A stretch of 9,921 bases of DNA from an uncultured bacterium. Its GTDB lineage: Bacteria; Planctomycetota; Phycisphaerae; Sedimentisphaerales; Anaerobacaceae. The position numbers and the translations under genes are program-made. A model generated the notes under the pieces. That model was not told the origin of the DNA, did no database searches, and was given only the letters and a program-made list of their open reading frames with translations. Within the stretch, counting starts at the first letter, position 1. Each line of letters begins with the position of its first letter. This document shows, in pieces, positions 1-5,473 of the stretch. The stretch lies in NCBI GenBank assembly GCA_913009865.1, contig CAJVYK010000066.1:1-9921 (forward strand), read 5' to 3'.

Positions 1-107
1 AACCGCCGGCCTCCTTTGACCACTTTGGAACAGCGAAACACTTTTACAACCGTATCTTCCAACGGCCTTTCTTCCTGACCAGATAATTTAACCGGTTCTG
101 CTGTCAA
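1..107 (-). CDS. rpsE: 30S ribosomal protein S5, N-terminal part (runs off left edge)
   Basis: S5 is a 30S protein that contributes to decoding accuracy. Only 35 codons are visible. They read MTAEPVKLSG and so on to EDTVVKVFRCSKVVKGGRR, which matches the conserved S5 segment (VVxInRVaKVVKGGRR) at the start of its double-stranded-RNA-binding-like domain. I chose the TTG at 107-105 because GGAG at 116-113 lies five bases upstream. The frame is open only back to another TTG at 149-147, right after an in-frame TAG; that start would add 14 residues and has no ribosome binding site. The gene follows rplR after 109 bases, the usual spc order. The identity is secure; the start is likely but not proven. 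Confidence 0.93.
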   Translation of the reverse strand, partial: MTAEPVKLSGQEERPLEDTVVKVFRCSKVVKGGRR

Positions 108-216
108 TTTTTCTCCAATTCCAAAAATCTTTTTTTGCCCTAAAGGCAACTAAAGCTTAAATATATTTGTTTTTTGACTTTTAATTCAGCTATCGCCGTC
201 TCATCGCTAAATTCAA

Positions 217-582
217 TTAAAAAACCAGCCCGGCTTTTCTTGCCGCTTCGGCAAGAGCTTTGGCTCTGCCGTGAAACTTATAGCGGTTTCTATCGAAGCA
301 AACGCACTTAATGCCAACACCAATCGCCTGTTTTGCGACTGCTTCACCCACTATTTGCGCAGCCTTTTTATCACCGCCATTGGGTAATCTGTCCCGCAGA
401 CCCTTTGTTCTTGTGCTTGCCGAGACTAACGTTGCTCCCACAACATCATCTATAACCTGAGCGTAAATATGCCTGTTCGAGCGAAATATTGACAGTCGCG
501 GCCTGTCCGGTGTTCCAAAAACCTTCTTTCGCACGTGATATTTACGTCTCAGCGCTGCTTTTCTTGTCCTGTCAATTCTCAA
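217..582 (-). CDS. rplR: 50S ribosomal protein L18
   Basis: L18 binds 5S rRNA together with L5 in the central protuberance. The 121-residue protein has the family length and landmarks: a basic N-terminus (RTRKAALRRKYHVRKK), then GTPDRPRLSIFRSNRHIYAQVIDD, and a C-terminal FDRNRYKFHGRAKALAEAARKAGL. The start is TTG at 582-580. An in-frame TAA two codons upstream excludes an earlier start, and a later one would cut conserved basic residues. The TTG lies inside a tandem heptamer array, and no good Shine-Dalgarno is visible; only AAGAA and a distant GAG precede it. It lies 40 bases after rplF, and that gap is entirely repeat sequence. Confidence 0.96.
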   Translation of the reverse strand: MRIDRTRKAALRRKYHVRKKVFGTPDRPRLSIFRSNRHIYAQVIDDVVGATLVSASTRTKGLRDRLPNGGDKKAAQIVGEAVAKQAIGVGIKCVCFDRNRYKFHGRAKALAEAARKAGLVF

Positions 583-619
583 TTCTTAATTCTCAATTCT
601 TAATTTTTAATTCTTAATT
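571..619 (-). repeat. Heptamer array (AATTRAR type), rplF-rplR spacer
   Basis: Seven consecutive 7-base units, all ending in AATT on the plus strand (GTCAATT, CTCAATT, CTTAATT, TTTAATT variants). They fill the whole space between the rplF stop and the rplR start. The TTG start of rplR is formed by a unit junction. Confidence 0.9.
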
Positions 620-622
620 TTT

Positions 623-1204
623 TTATGCTGCTCCTGTGGCAAATGCTTTTCCGACTTTGCGTCTTATGTGTTCGTCAGCATAACGAATACCCTTTCCCTT
701 GTAGGGTTCCGGCGGCCTTACTTTTCGTATATCGGCAGCAAACTGTCCCAGCAGAGACTTGTCTGTTGCCAAAAGCGTAAACCTGGCGGGGACTTCATTG
801 CCTCTGGTTGCGCCCGTCCCAATATTTACCTTTATACCCTCCGGCACTACCATCTCTACCGGATGGCAAAAGCCGATTTGCAAAATCACTTTTCCGCCCT
901 GCTCCTTGATACTATAGCCGGTGCCGTATATTTCCATTTTCTTTTCAAAACCTTTACTGACGCCGGTTACCATATTGGCAATCAAGGCACGCATTGTGCC
1001 GTGTAACTGCCTATCCTGGCGTATTTTTGGATGCTCATTTTCAACCAATACTTTCCCTGTGGAACTGTCAACTTTTATCTTTATCCGCTGGTGACAGTCC
1101 AACTGCAAACTACCGAGCGGACCTGTCACTTTAACACACAGACCCTTCTGCTCGACCTTTACCCCTTCAGGGATAATAATTGGTTTTTTCCCGATACGAC
1201 TCAT
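623..1204 (-). CDS. rplF: 50S ribosomal protein L6
   Basis: L6 sits near the GTPase-associated centre and binds 23S rRNA through its second domain. The protein is 193 residues (family about 178). It begins MSRIGKKPIIIPEGVKVEQ, continues with the first-domain HGTMRALIANMVTGVSKGFEKKMEIYGTGY region, and ends with the L6 signature PPEPYKGKGIRYADEHIRRKVGKAFA. The ATG at 1204-1202 was chosen over an in-frame start 15 bases upstream because family members begin with SRIGK. GGTGAG just upstream is a good ribosome binding site. Its ATG overlaps the rpsH TAA as TAATG, the only overlap in the operon, which suggests translational coupling. Confidence 0.97.
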   Translation of the reverse strand: MSRIGKKPIIIPEGVKVEQKGLCVKVTGPLGSLQLDCHQRIKIKVDSSTGKVLVENEHPKIRQDRQLHGTMRALIANMVTGVSKGFEKKMEIYGTGYSIKEQGGKVILQIGFCHPVEMVVPEGIKVNIGTGATRGNEVPARFTLLATDKSLLGQFAADIRKVRPPEPYKGKGIRYADEHIRRKVGKAFATGAA

Positions 1205-1602
1205 TAACTCACCGTACAAAGTATTTCGCCGCCGACATTGGCCTGGCGGCAGCTTTTATCACTCATCACACCCTTGCTTGTCGAAACGATTGCTATACCG
1301 TAACCGGCTAAAACGTGCGGCAACCGGTCAACAGGTGAATAGATTCTTCTGCCTGGTTTGCTCGTTCTTGTTACTTCGCTAATAACGGGTTTACCATCCT
1401 GATCGTATTTTAGAGTAACTCTTAGTATGCCCTGGTTGCCGTCATCGATTCGGTCAAAATCTTCGATGTAACCTTCCTTTTTCAAAACAGTCGCTATGCC
1501 CTCACAGATCTTCGATGCTTTAATATTGACCTGCTCTCTATTTATTCGCACAGCGTTGCGAATTCTCGTCAGCATATCAGCGATTGGGTCGCTCAAACTC
1601 AT
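1204..1602 (-). CDS. rpsH: 30S ribosomal protein S8
   Basis: S8 is a primary 16S rRNA binder in the central domain. In enterobacteria it also represses spc translation, though nothing here tests that. The 132 residues start MSLSDPIADMLTRIRNA and end GVMSDKSCRQANVGGEILCTVS, matching the conserved N-terminal motif and the C-terminal GVGGEIL rRNA-binding end. The ATG at 1602-1600 is preceded by GAGG with seven bases of spacing. That GAGG lies in a heptamer unit (GAGGTAC), so this array supplies a canonical Shine-Dalgarno. The stop codon overlaps the rplF start. Confidence 0.97.
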   Translation of the reverse strand: MSLSDPIADMLTRIRNAVRINREQVNIKASKICEGIATVLKKEGYIEDFDRIDDGNQGILRVTLKYDQDGKPVISEVTRTSKPGRRIYSPVDRLPHVLAGYGIAIVSTSKGVMSDKSCRQANVGGEILCTVS

Positions 1603-1606
1603 ATTC

Positions 1607-1634
1607 GTACCTCATATTTCGTACATCATATATC
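1607..1634 (-). repeat. Heptamer array upstream of rpsH
   Basis: Four 7-base units read on the minus strand as GATATAT, GATGTAC, GAAATAT, GAGGTAC, followed by GAAT and the rpsH ATG. All units begin with GA. The last unit carries GAGG at Shine-Dalgarno distance. Confidence 0.8.
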
Positions 1635-1666
1635 GCATTTCTTTTAACGATATACGCACGGCAAGT

Positions 1667-1852
1667 CTACCAACTGGCTTTTTTCACTCCTGGAATTTTT
1701 CCTTCGTTGGCTAACGTTCTAAAGCAAATCCGGCAAACTTTGAACTTGCGATAAACAGCCCTGGCTCTTCCACAAAGCTGGCAACGCCTATATTGCCTAA
1801 CGCGAAACTTTTGTTTCTTTTCCGCCTTGTTTTCCAGTGCCGTAGTTGACAT
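1667..1852 (-). CDS. rpsZ: 30S ribosomal protein S14, zinc-binding type Z
   Basis: S14 is a late-assembly protein of the 30S head. This is the short, zinc-containing form, 61 residues, exactly the usual length for type Z. Cysteines at 24, 27, 40 and 43 form CxxC-x12-CxxC (CQLCGRARAVYRKFKVCRIC), followed by the invariant GKIPGVKKASW end. I took the ATG at 1852-1850: GGAG lies seven bases upstream, while a GTG two codons earlier is too close to that site. The zinc-free, longer S14 of many proteobacteria is absent from this position. It is called rpsN in many genomes. Confidence 0.96.
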   Translation of the reverse strand: MSTTALENKAEKKQKFRVRQYRRCQLCGRARAVYRKFKVCRICFRTLANEGKIPGVKKASW

Positions 1853-1864
1853 CCACACACTCCA

Positions 1865-1898
1865 AAATCAATTGACTATTGATTATTTCTACTGATTA
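1865..1898 (-). repeat. Degenerate TAATCAA-type heptamers, rplE-rpsZ spacer
   Basis: Plus-strand units AAATCAA, TTGACTA, TTGATTA, a 6-base TTTCTA and CTGATTA run nearly in 7-base register. This is a worn copy of the TTGATTA family seen at 4589-4609 and 9475-9495. Confidence 0.5.
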
Positions 1899-1917
1899 TT
1901 TTTAACAGTTTTTCCAA

Positions 1918-2475
1918 TTATTCATTATCCGGTTTTGACTTCTTAAACGGCATACCAAAGAGAGCTAACATTTCCCTTGCTTCCTCATTAGTATTTGCTG
2001 TCGTCACAAAGGTTATGTTCATACCCTGCTGAAACTCAATCTTCGCAGGGTTGATTTCCGGAAAAACACTCTGTTCGATTAGTCCCATCGAGTAATTGCC
2101 TCTGCCGTCAAAACTGTTTGGGTCAAGGCCTCGAAAGTCTCTTACCCTCGGGATTGCAAGATTAATAAGTCTATCCATAAATTCATACATTCGCACGCCG
2201 CGGACGGTAACTTTCAGGCCGGTTTCGTCACCCTGACGAACTTTGAAATTCGAGACGCTTTTTTTTGCTTTACAGACAACCGGCGCCTGTCCTGTAATCA
2301 TCATCAGGTCCTTTTTAGCCAGTTCCAGAAATTTCTTATCCTGCGCTGCTTTGCCCACACCCATAGAGATAATGACCTTCTCCATCCGCGGCACAGCCAT
2401 AGGATTCTTATAATCAAACTCCTTGGTCAATTCCGGAACTACCCTGGACTTATATACATCTTTCAAACGTGTCAT
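1918..2475 (-). CDS. rplE: 50S ribosomal protein L5
   Basis: L5 binds 5S rRNA and contacts the P-site tRNA from the central protuberance. The 185-residue protein carries MTRLKDVYKSRVVPEL, VPRMEKVIISMGVG, the GQAPVVCKAKKSVSNFKVR loop, LKVTVRGVRMYEFMDRLINLAIPRVRDFRGL, and the YSMGLIEQSVFPEI and GMNITFVTTA segments, all diagnostic of the family. The start is ATG at 2475-2473, formed inside a heptamer array. No strong Shine-Dalgarno is present; GAG of a repeat unit lies nine bases upstream. It follows rplX after 54 bases. Confidence 0.97.
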   Translation of the reverse strand: MTRLKDVYKSRVVPELTKEFDYKNPMAVPRMEKVIISMGVGKAAQDKKFLELAKKDLMMITGQAPVVCKAKKSVSNFKVRQGDETGLKVTVRGVRMYEFMDRLINLAIPRVRDFRGLDPNSFDGRGNYSMGLIEQSVFPEINPAKIEFQQGMNITFVTTANTNEEAREMLALFGMPFKKSKPDNE

Positions 2476-2515
2476 ATCTCATATCTCATATATCGCATCT
2501 CGTATCTCGTATCTC
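2474..2515 (-). repeat. GAGATAC/GAGATAT heptamer array upstream of rplE
   Basis: Six exact 7-base units on the minus strand: GAGATAC twice, GAGATGC, GATATAT, GAGATAT twice. The last unit contributes the first two bases of the rplE ATG. TCTCGTTCGAGA just upstream adds a short palindrome. Confidence 0.92.
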
Positions 2516-2529
2516 GAACGAGACACAGC

Positions 2530-2871
2530 TCACACTTCACTCTTCACCCTTCTGACAATACCAATTTCGGTATCGTCAACGGCAACTCGTCTTTTGCTCC
2601 CATCCTCGTTTAGCTGATAACGAACCCTGCTGCCTCTCGAGCTTTTCGGATTTACCGGCAGCACGTTACTTATATGTATCGGCTGTTCAATACTGATACG
2701 GCCTCCCTGGGGATTTCTGCGTGAAGGCCGAACGTGTTTTTTTGCTATATTGTGTCCCTGAACCACTACGCTTTTCTTTTCAGGATAGACATGCAGCACT
2801 CTGCCGGTAGCACCTTTATGGTCACCAGCTATAATCTCAACCATATCACCTTTTTTTATATGTAGAGCCAT
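2530..2871 (-). CDS. rplX: 50S ribosomal protein L24
   Basis: L24 is an assembly-initiating 23S rRNA binder near the exit-tunnel mouth. The 113 residues begin MALHIKKGDMVEIIAGDHKGATGRVLHVYPEKKSV, a typical KOW motif (about residues 5-36), followed by VQGHNIAKKHVRPS, the GGRISIEQPIHISNVLPV segment and a C-terminal RVAVDDTEIGIVRRV. The ATG at 2871-2869 fits the family; an in-frame TTG four codons upstream would add MSFF and lacks a ribosome binding site. GAG seven bases upstream of the ATG belongs to a TTTTGAG heptamer. The stop is TGA in the context GTGTGAGC. Confidence 0.96.
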   Translation of the reverse strand: MALHIKKGDMVEIIAGDHKGATGRVLHVYPEKKSVVVQGHNIAKKHVRPSRRNPQGGRISIEQPIHISNVLPVNPKSSRGSRVRYQLNEDGSKRRVAVDDTEIGIVRRVKSEV

Positions 2872-2975
2872 AAAGAAACTCAAAATTCAAAGATTAAAAA
2901 TCAAAATTGTGGAGTTGCCGCTTCGCGGCAACGACTTCCTTAATTTTACATTTTGATATTTGATTTTTACATTTT
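2872..2975 (-). repeat. Heptamer arrays facing each other across a GC-rich hairpin (rplN-rplX spacer)
   Basis: Positions 2872-2906 hold five units (minus strand TTTTGAT, TTTTAAT, CTTTGAA, TTTTGAG, TTTCTTT). Positions 2941-2975 hold five A-rich units (AAAATGT, AAAAATC, AAATATC, AAAATGT, AAAATTA), roughly the reverse complement of the first set. Between them 2914-2921 and 2925-2932 pair perfectly (GTTGCCGC/GCGGCAAC) around a 3-base loop. The whole element is thus an imperfect inverted repeat filling the spacer. It could be a REP/MITE-like element or an RNA processing or attenuation structure. Confidence 0.8.
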
Positions 2976-2977
2976 CT

Positions 2978-3364
2978 CTATACTACTTCACTTGCCAGCG
3001 AAATAATTTTCATATAATTTTTTTCACGAAGCTCGCGGGCAACCGCACCGAAAATTCTTGTTCCTATAGGATTACCCTCGCCGTCAATCATCACCGCAGC
3101 ATTACTATCGAACCTCACATAACTGCCATCAGGACGTTTCACAGGACTTTTGGTGCGGATAATAACGCACTTGTGTACCTTCTTGTCATCCAGTTGGCAG
3201 GTCGGCAATGATTTCTTTATAGCGACACAAACAACGTCTCCTACCGACGCTACAGGACGGGTCTTCTTGCCGCGGGCCCCGCCTCTTCCAAGAACCTTAA
3301 TACATAACGCCGACTTGACACCTGAGTTGTCAGCTATATCCAACATTGTTTCCTGCTGAATCAT
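2978..3364 (-). CDS. rplN: 50S ribosomal protein L14
   Basis: L14 lies at the subunit interface and forms bridges to 16S rRNA. It is the first gene of the spc cluster. The 128 residues start MIQQETMLDIADNSGVKSALCIKVLG and end RIFGAVARELREKNYMKIISLASEVV, both near-invariant in L14. A basic Gly/Lys-rich stretch (GRGGARGKKTRPVASVGD, about residues 27-44) makes it about five residues longer than the E. coli protein. The ATG at 3364-3362 follows GAGATACGAAA. No separate promoter is evident between rpsQ and rplN, so the S10 and spc clusters appear joined. Confidence 0.97.
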   Translation of the reverse strand: MIQQETMLDIADNSGVKSALCIKVLGRGGARGKKTRPVASVGDVVCVAIKKSLPTCQLDDKKVHKCVIIRTKSPVKRPDGSYVRFDSNAAVMIDGEGNPIGTRIFGAVARELREKNYMKIISLASEVV

Positions 3365-3368
3365 TTTC

Positions 3369-3417
3369 GTATCTCGTATCTGGTTTCATTCTTTTTGCGA
3401 ATGAACCCTGGTTTCAT
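3369..3417 (-). repeat. GAGATAC units plus direct and inverted repeat, rpsQ-rplN spacer
   Basis: Two 7-base units (GAGATAC at 3369-3375, CAGATAC at 3376-3382) precede rplN. Behind them the 10-mer CTGGTTTCAT occurs twice (3380-3389 and 3408-3417). 3382-3391 and 3399-3407 can pair as a nine-base-pair stem with one bulge and a 7-base loop. Confidence 0.7.
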
Positions 3418-3434
3418 GCTCGGCGTGTGGCGCT

Positions 3435-3677
3435 TCACGCTTCCTGCTGAACAGCCTTTTCTACAACTCTTACAAGACGCCAACTTTTGGTTTTGCTATA
3501 AGGCCTGCACTGGGCAACTTCAACAACGTCACCGACAACACAACTGTTATGTTCATCATGAACACCAAGCTTCGTTCTGCGTTTTACGTATTTACCGTAT
3601 TTTGGATGCTTGACCTTGAAGTCAATAGCAACTTTGATGCTTTTATCACCGCTGTTACTTATCACCACACCAGTCAT
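3435..3677 (-). CDS. rpsQ: 30S ribosomal protein S17
   Basis: S17 is an OB-fold primary binder of the 16S 5' domain. The 80 residues read MTGVVISNSGDKSIKVAIDFKVKHPKYGKYVKRRTKLGVHDEHNSC, then VGDVVEVAQCRPYSKTKSWRLV, the conserved S17 core and signature. An in-frame ATG at 3722 would add 15 residues, but those codons are translated heptamer repeats. The repeat-then-ATG layout matches other genes here, so I prefer 3677. No convincing Shine-Dalgarno serves either start. The stop TGA lies in GAAGCGTGAAGC, which starts the next repeat-like spacer. The product is certain; the start is the weaker point. Confidence 0.93.
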   Translation of the reverse strand: MTGVVISNSGDKSIKVAIDFKVKHPKYGKYVKRRTKLGVHDEHNSCVVGDVVEVAQCRPYSKTKSWRLVRVVEKAVQQEA

Positions 3678-3679
3678 AG

Positions 3680-3776
3680 TTTTGAGTTTGCAGTTCGCAG
3701 TTTCGAGTTCTTGGTTCTGCATCTTCGATTTCCAATCGTCAATCTCATAAAAGCTAAAAGTTGAAAACTAAAAGCC
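3680..3776 (-). repeat. Two heptamer arrays in the rpmC-rpsQ spacer
   Basis: Positions 3680-3714 hold five units of the CTGCAAA type (minus strand CCAAGAA, CTCGAAA, CTGCGAA, CTGCAAA, CTCAAAA) ending at the rpsQ ATG. Positions 3749-3776 hold four units of another family (plus strand AAAAGCT, AAAAGTT, GAAAACT, AAAAGCC). Confidence 0.85.
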
Positions 3777-3826
3777 AAAAAGCCATACTTTAAAATTTAA
3801 AACCTGATTCAACTTTAAGTTTTACG

Positions 3827-4039
3827 CTATAGTTTTACATTTTTCGTTTTAAGTTTTTCGCTCTCCCGCATTACCGTTTTAATCCTGGCGATATCGCGTT
3901 TGACATTAGTTACGGCCTTGGAATTCTCCAGTTTTTCCGTAACCGCCTGCGAGTGCAAATCGAACAAATGCCTCTGGATTTCTTCCAGTTTACTCTCAAG
4001 CTCATCAGGACTCATCTCACGGTAATGCTGCGCTTTCAT
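3827..4039 (-). CDS. rpmC: 50S ribosomal protein L29
   Basis: L29 is a small helical-hairpin protein at the tunnel exit beside L23. The 70 residues MKAQHYREMSPDELESKLEEIQRHLFDL, LENSKAVTNVKRDIARIKTVMRE match the family throughout. The C-terminal SEKLKTKNVKL exceeds the usual end, and its A-rich codons resemble the repetitive spacer that follows, so it may be repeat-derived. ATG at 4039 fits homologues. A TTG two codons upstream sits five bases from GAGG and is an alternative that would add only MI. It follows rplP after a 110-base spacer containing an inverted repeat. Confidence 0.95.
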   Translation of the reverse strand: MKAQHYREMSPDELESKLEEIQRHLFDLHSQAVTEKLENSKAVTNVKRDIARIKTVMRESEKLKTKNVKL

Positions 4040-4060
4040 TATCAAGCTTTCCTCTTCTTT

Positions 4061-4137
4061 GCCACAAAGTCACTAAGATTTTATCATATTTATTTTTTTA
4101 ACTCTTATCTTTTTTTATGACTTCGTGTCCCTGTGGC
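4061..4137 (-). repeat. Imperfect 17-base inverted repeat in the rplP-rpmC spacer
   Basis: Arms 4061-4077 (GCCACAAAGTCACTAAG) and 4121-4137 match at 13 of 17 positions as DNA, around a 43-base AT-rich loop. Read as minus-strand RNA, two of the four mismatches become G-U pairs, giving 15 of 17 paired. The stem ends about ten bases before the AGAGGA ribosome binding site of rpmC. Confidence 0.65.
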
Positions 4138-4149
4138 CGAAATTCCTTA

Positions 4150-4569
4150 CTACAATGAATGTCTTCGCTTAACAAACCTGCACCTAATCGGCATTTTATG
4201 AGCGACCCTGACCAACGCCTGCTTTGCCACATCCTCACTTACACCGCCAATCTCGAAGCAAACCTGTCCGGGTCGAACTCTGGCAACCCAAAATTCTGGC
4301 TCACCCTTGCCTTTTCCCATTCGCGTTTCCAACGGCTTGGCACTTACCGGCTTGTGTGGAAACAGCCTAAGATAGACTTTGCCTTCACGATGCAAAAAAT
4401 GAGTCGCTGCAACTCGACCCGCCTCAATGTGCCTGGCGGTAATCCAGCTACCTTCCAAGGCCTGCAGCCCATACTCGCCAAACGCTACGAAATTGCTTCG
4501 GCAGGCATTGCCCTTCATTCTGCCGCGCTGGCTCTTACGGTACTTAACTCTTTTCGGCATCATTGCCAT
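4150..4569 (-). CDS. rplP: 50S ribosomal protein L16
   Basis: L16 organises the A-site tRNA region of the 50S subunit. The 139 residues begin MAMMPKRVKYRKSQRGRMKG, with the family's MPKRVKYRK-QRGR motif, then GLQALEGSWITARHIEAGRVA, RLFPHKPVSAKPLETRMGKGKGEPEFWVARV, and a C-terminal ALVRVAHKMPIRCRFVKR. Length and all segments are normal. The ATG at 4569-4567 is preceded by AAAGG about nine bases away, one of the clearer Shine-Dalgarno sites here. It follows rpsC after 23 bases. Confidence 0.97.
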   Translation of the reverse strand: MAMMPKRVKYRKSQRGRMKGNACRSNFVAFGEYGLQALEGSWITARHIEAGRVAATHFLHREGKVYLRLFPHKPVSAKPLETRMGKGKGEPEFWVARVRPGQVCFEIGGVSEDVAKQALVRVAHKMPIRCRFVKRRHSL

Positions 4570-4588
4570 TTGTTTAGACCTTTACAAA

Positions 4589-4609
4589 TTGATTATTGAT
4601 TACTAATTA
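4589..4609 (-). repeat. TTGATTA heptamers across the rpsC stop codon
   Basis: Plus-strand units TTGATTA, TTGATTA, CTAATTA in exact 7-base register. The rpsC stop (4595-4593) and its last four sense codons are made of these units, so the array has replaced or extended the 3' end of rpsC. Confidence 0.85.
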
Positions 4610-5411
4610 CCGGTTTCTCGATATTCTCTGTTGTTTCTGTGGTTAATGTTTTCTCGGTTTTGGCAACGTTTTTGCGGTCTTGCACCGGCGCAGCTTTAGG
4701 CCTGTTACCGCCCCTCGGATTTGTACTACGCCTTGGCGGACGACGTCGGCGAATCTGTCTCGGCTCAATTTCTTCGCCGAATTTGCCTTTATAAATCCAA
4801 GCTTTAACGCCAATTGCTCCGTATGTTGTCCTGGCTGTTGCGCAGGCGTAATCCACATTGGCATCCAGTGTGTGCAGCGGGATACTGCCGAGCTTCTGTG
4901 TTTCCTTACGTGCCATTTCTGATCCTGCCAACCGTCCGCTGCAGATAATTTTAACTCCTTTGGCGCCGGCGTTCATTGCCGATTCGCAATGCTGCTTCAT
5001 TGTACGCCTGAATGAAGCACGTTTACATAGCTGCTCGGCAATTGCTTCGGCTACCAAAGTAGCATTCAGGTCCGGCTCTTTTATCTCGATAACATTGACG
5101 CTCACCTTTCGTCCTGTCATATCCTCAAGCTCTTCCCGCAACCTATCGACTTCACCACCTCTGGGGCCAATAACTATGCCGGGCCGAGCGCTGTGTAGTG
5201 TTACTTTTACCTCGTTGCGTGTTCGGATTACTTCAACCTTTGCCACCGCCCCTTTGGGCATTTGACGGTTGTGTTTCCTGTCAACATACCTGCGAATTTT
5301 CTGGTCCTCGACAAGAAAATCCCCGTAGTCGGCCTTGGGAGCGAACCAGGTGCTTTGCCATCCAAGCGTTATTCCTGTTCTAAAACCTATTGGCGATGTT
5401 TTCTGACCCAT
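4593..5411 (-). CDS. rpsC: 30S ribosomal protein S3 with C-terminal extension
   Basis: S3 lines the mRNA entry channel. The 272-residue protein starts MGQKTSPIGFRTGITLGWQSTWFA, as S3 does. It has the KH-domain GxxG loop as GPRG (residues 82-85) in ARPGIVIGPRGGEVDRLREEL, and the C-terminal domain ICSGRLAGSEMARKE through AIGVKAWIYKGKFGEE. After residue 217 comes a 56-residue tail: an Arg/Pro-rich stretch (IRRRRPPRRSTNPRGGNRPK), then a Lys/Thr/Glu-rich part ending in NQ. The last residues are encoded by spacer heptamers. A start 16 codons upstream is open but would only translate repeats. The best ribosome binding candidate is GAG in GAGAGACGAAATT. Confidence 0.96.
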   Translation of the reverse strand: MGQKTSPIGFRTGITLGWQSTWFAPKADYGDFLVEDQKIRRYVDRKHNRQMPKGAVAKVEVIRTRNEVKVTLHSARPGIVIGPRGGEVDRLREELEDMTGRKVSVNVIEIKEPDLNATLVAEAIAEQLCKRASFRRTMKQHCESAMNAGAKGVKIICSGRLAGSEMARKETQKLGSIPLHTLDANVDYACATARTTYGAIGVKAWIYKGKFGEEIEPRQIRRRRPPRRSTNPRGGNRPKAAPVQDRKNVAKTEKTLTTETTENIEKPVISNQ

Positions 5412-5417
5412 AATTTC

Positions 5418-5473
5418 GTCTCTCGTCCCTCGTCGCTCGTGTCTCGGATTGCGAGTCACGGCTCACGAGTCAC
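5418..5473 (-). repeat. Eight-unit heptamer array spanning rplV stop to rpsC start
   Basis: Eight contiguous 7-base units on the minus strand: GTGACTC, GTGAGCC, GTGACTC, GCAATCC, GAGACAC, GAGCGAC, GAGGGAC, GAGAGAC, then GAAATT and the rpsC ATG. The first unit contains the rplV stop TGA, so the array fills the entire spacer. Units shift from a GTGAnnC to a GAGnnAC family along its length. Confidence 0.92.

Noticed and set aside
2474..2515. Repeat arrays as a CRISPR locus
   Set aside because: Units are seven bases without spacers, and no cas genes are present.
2914..2932. Rho-independent terminator ending the spc transcript between rplN and rplX
   Set aside because: The stem is strong, but the T-rich stretch on the minus strand is interrupted and starts several bases late, and the downstream genes lack their own visible promoter.
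3678..3722. Earlier ATG for rpsQ adding 15 residues
   Set aside because: The added codons are CTGCAAA-type repeat units and S17 homologues start close to the later ATG. It stays possible because neither start has a good ribosome binding site.
5412..5459. 16-residue N-terminal extension of S3
   Set aside because: It also translates heptamer repeats. S3 proteins begin MGQK, which fits the ATG at 5411.
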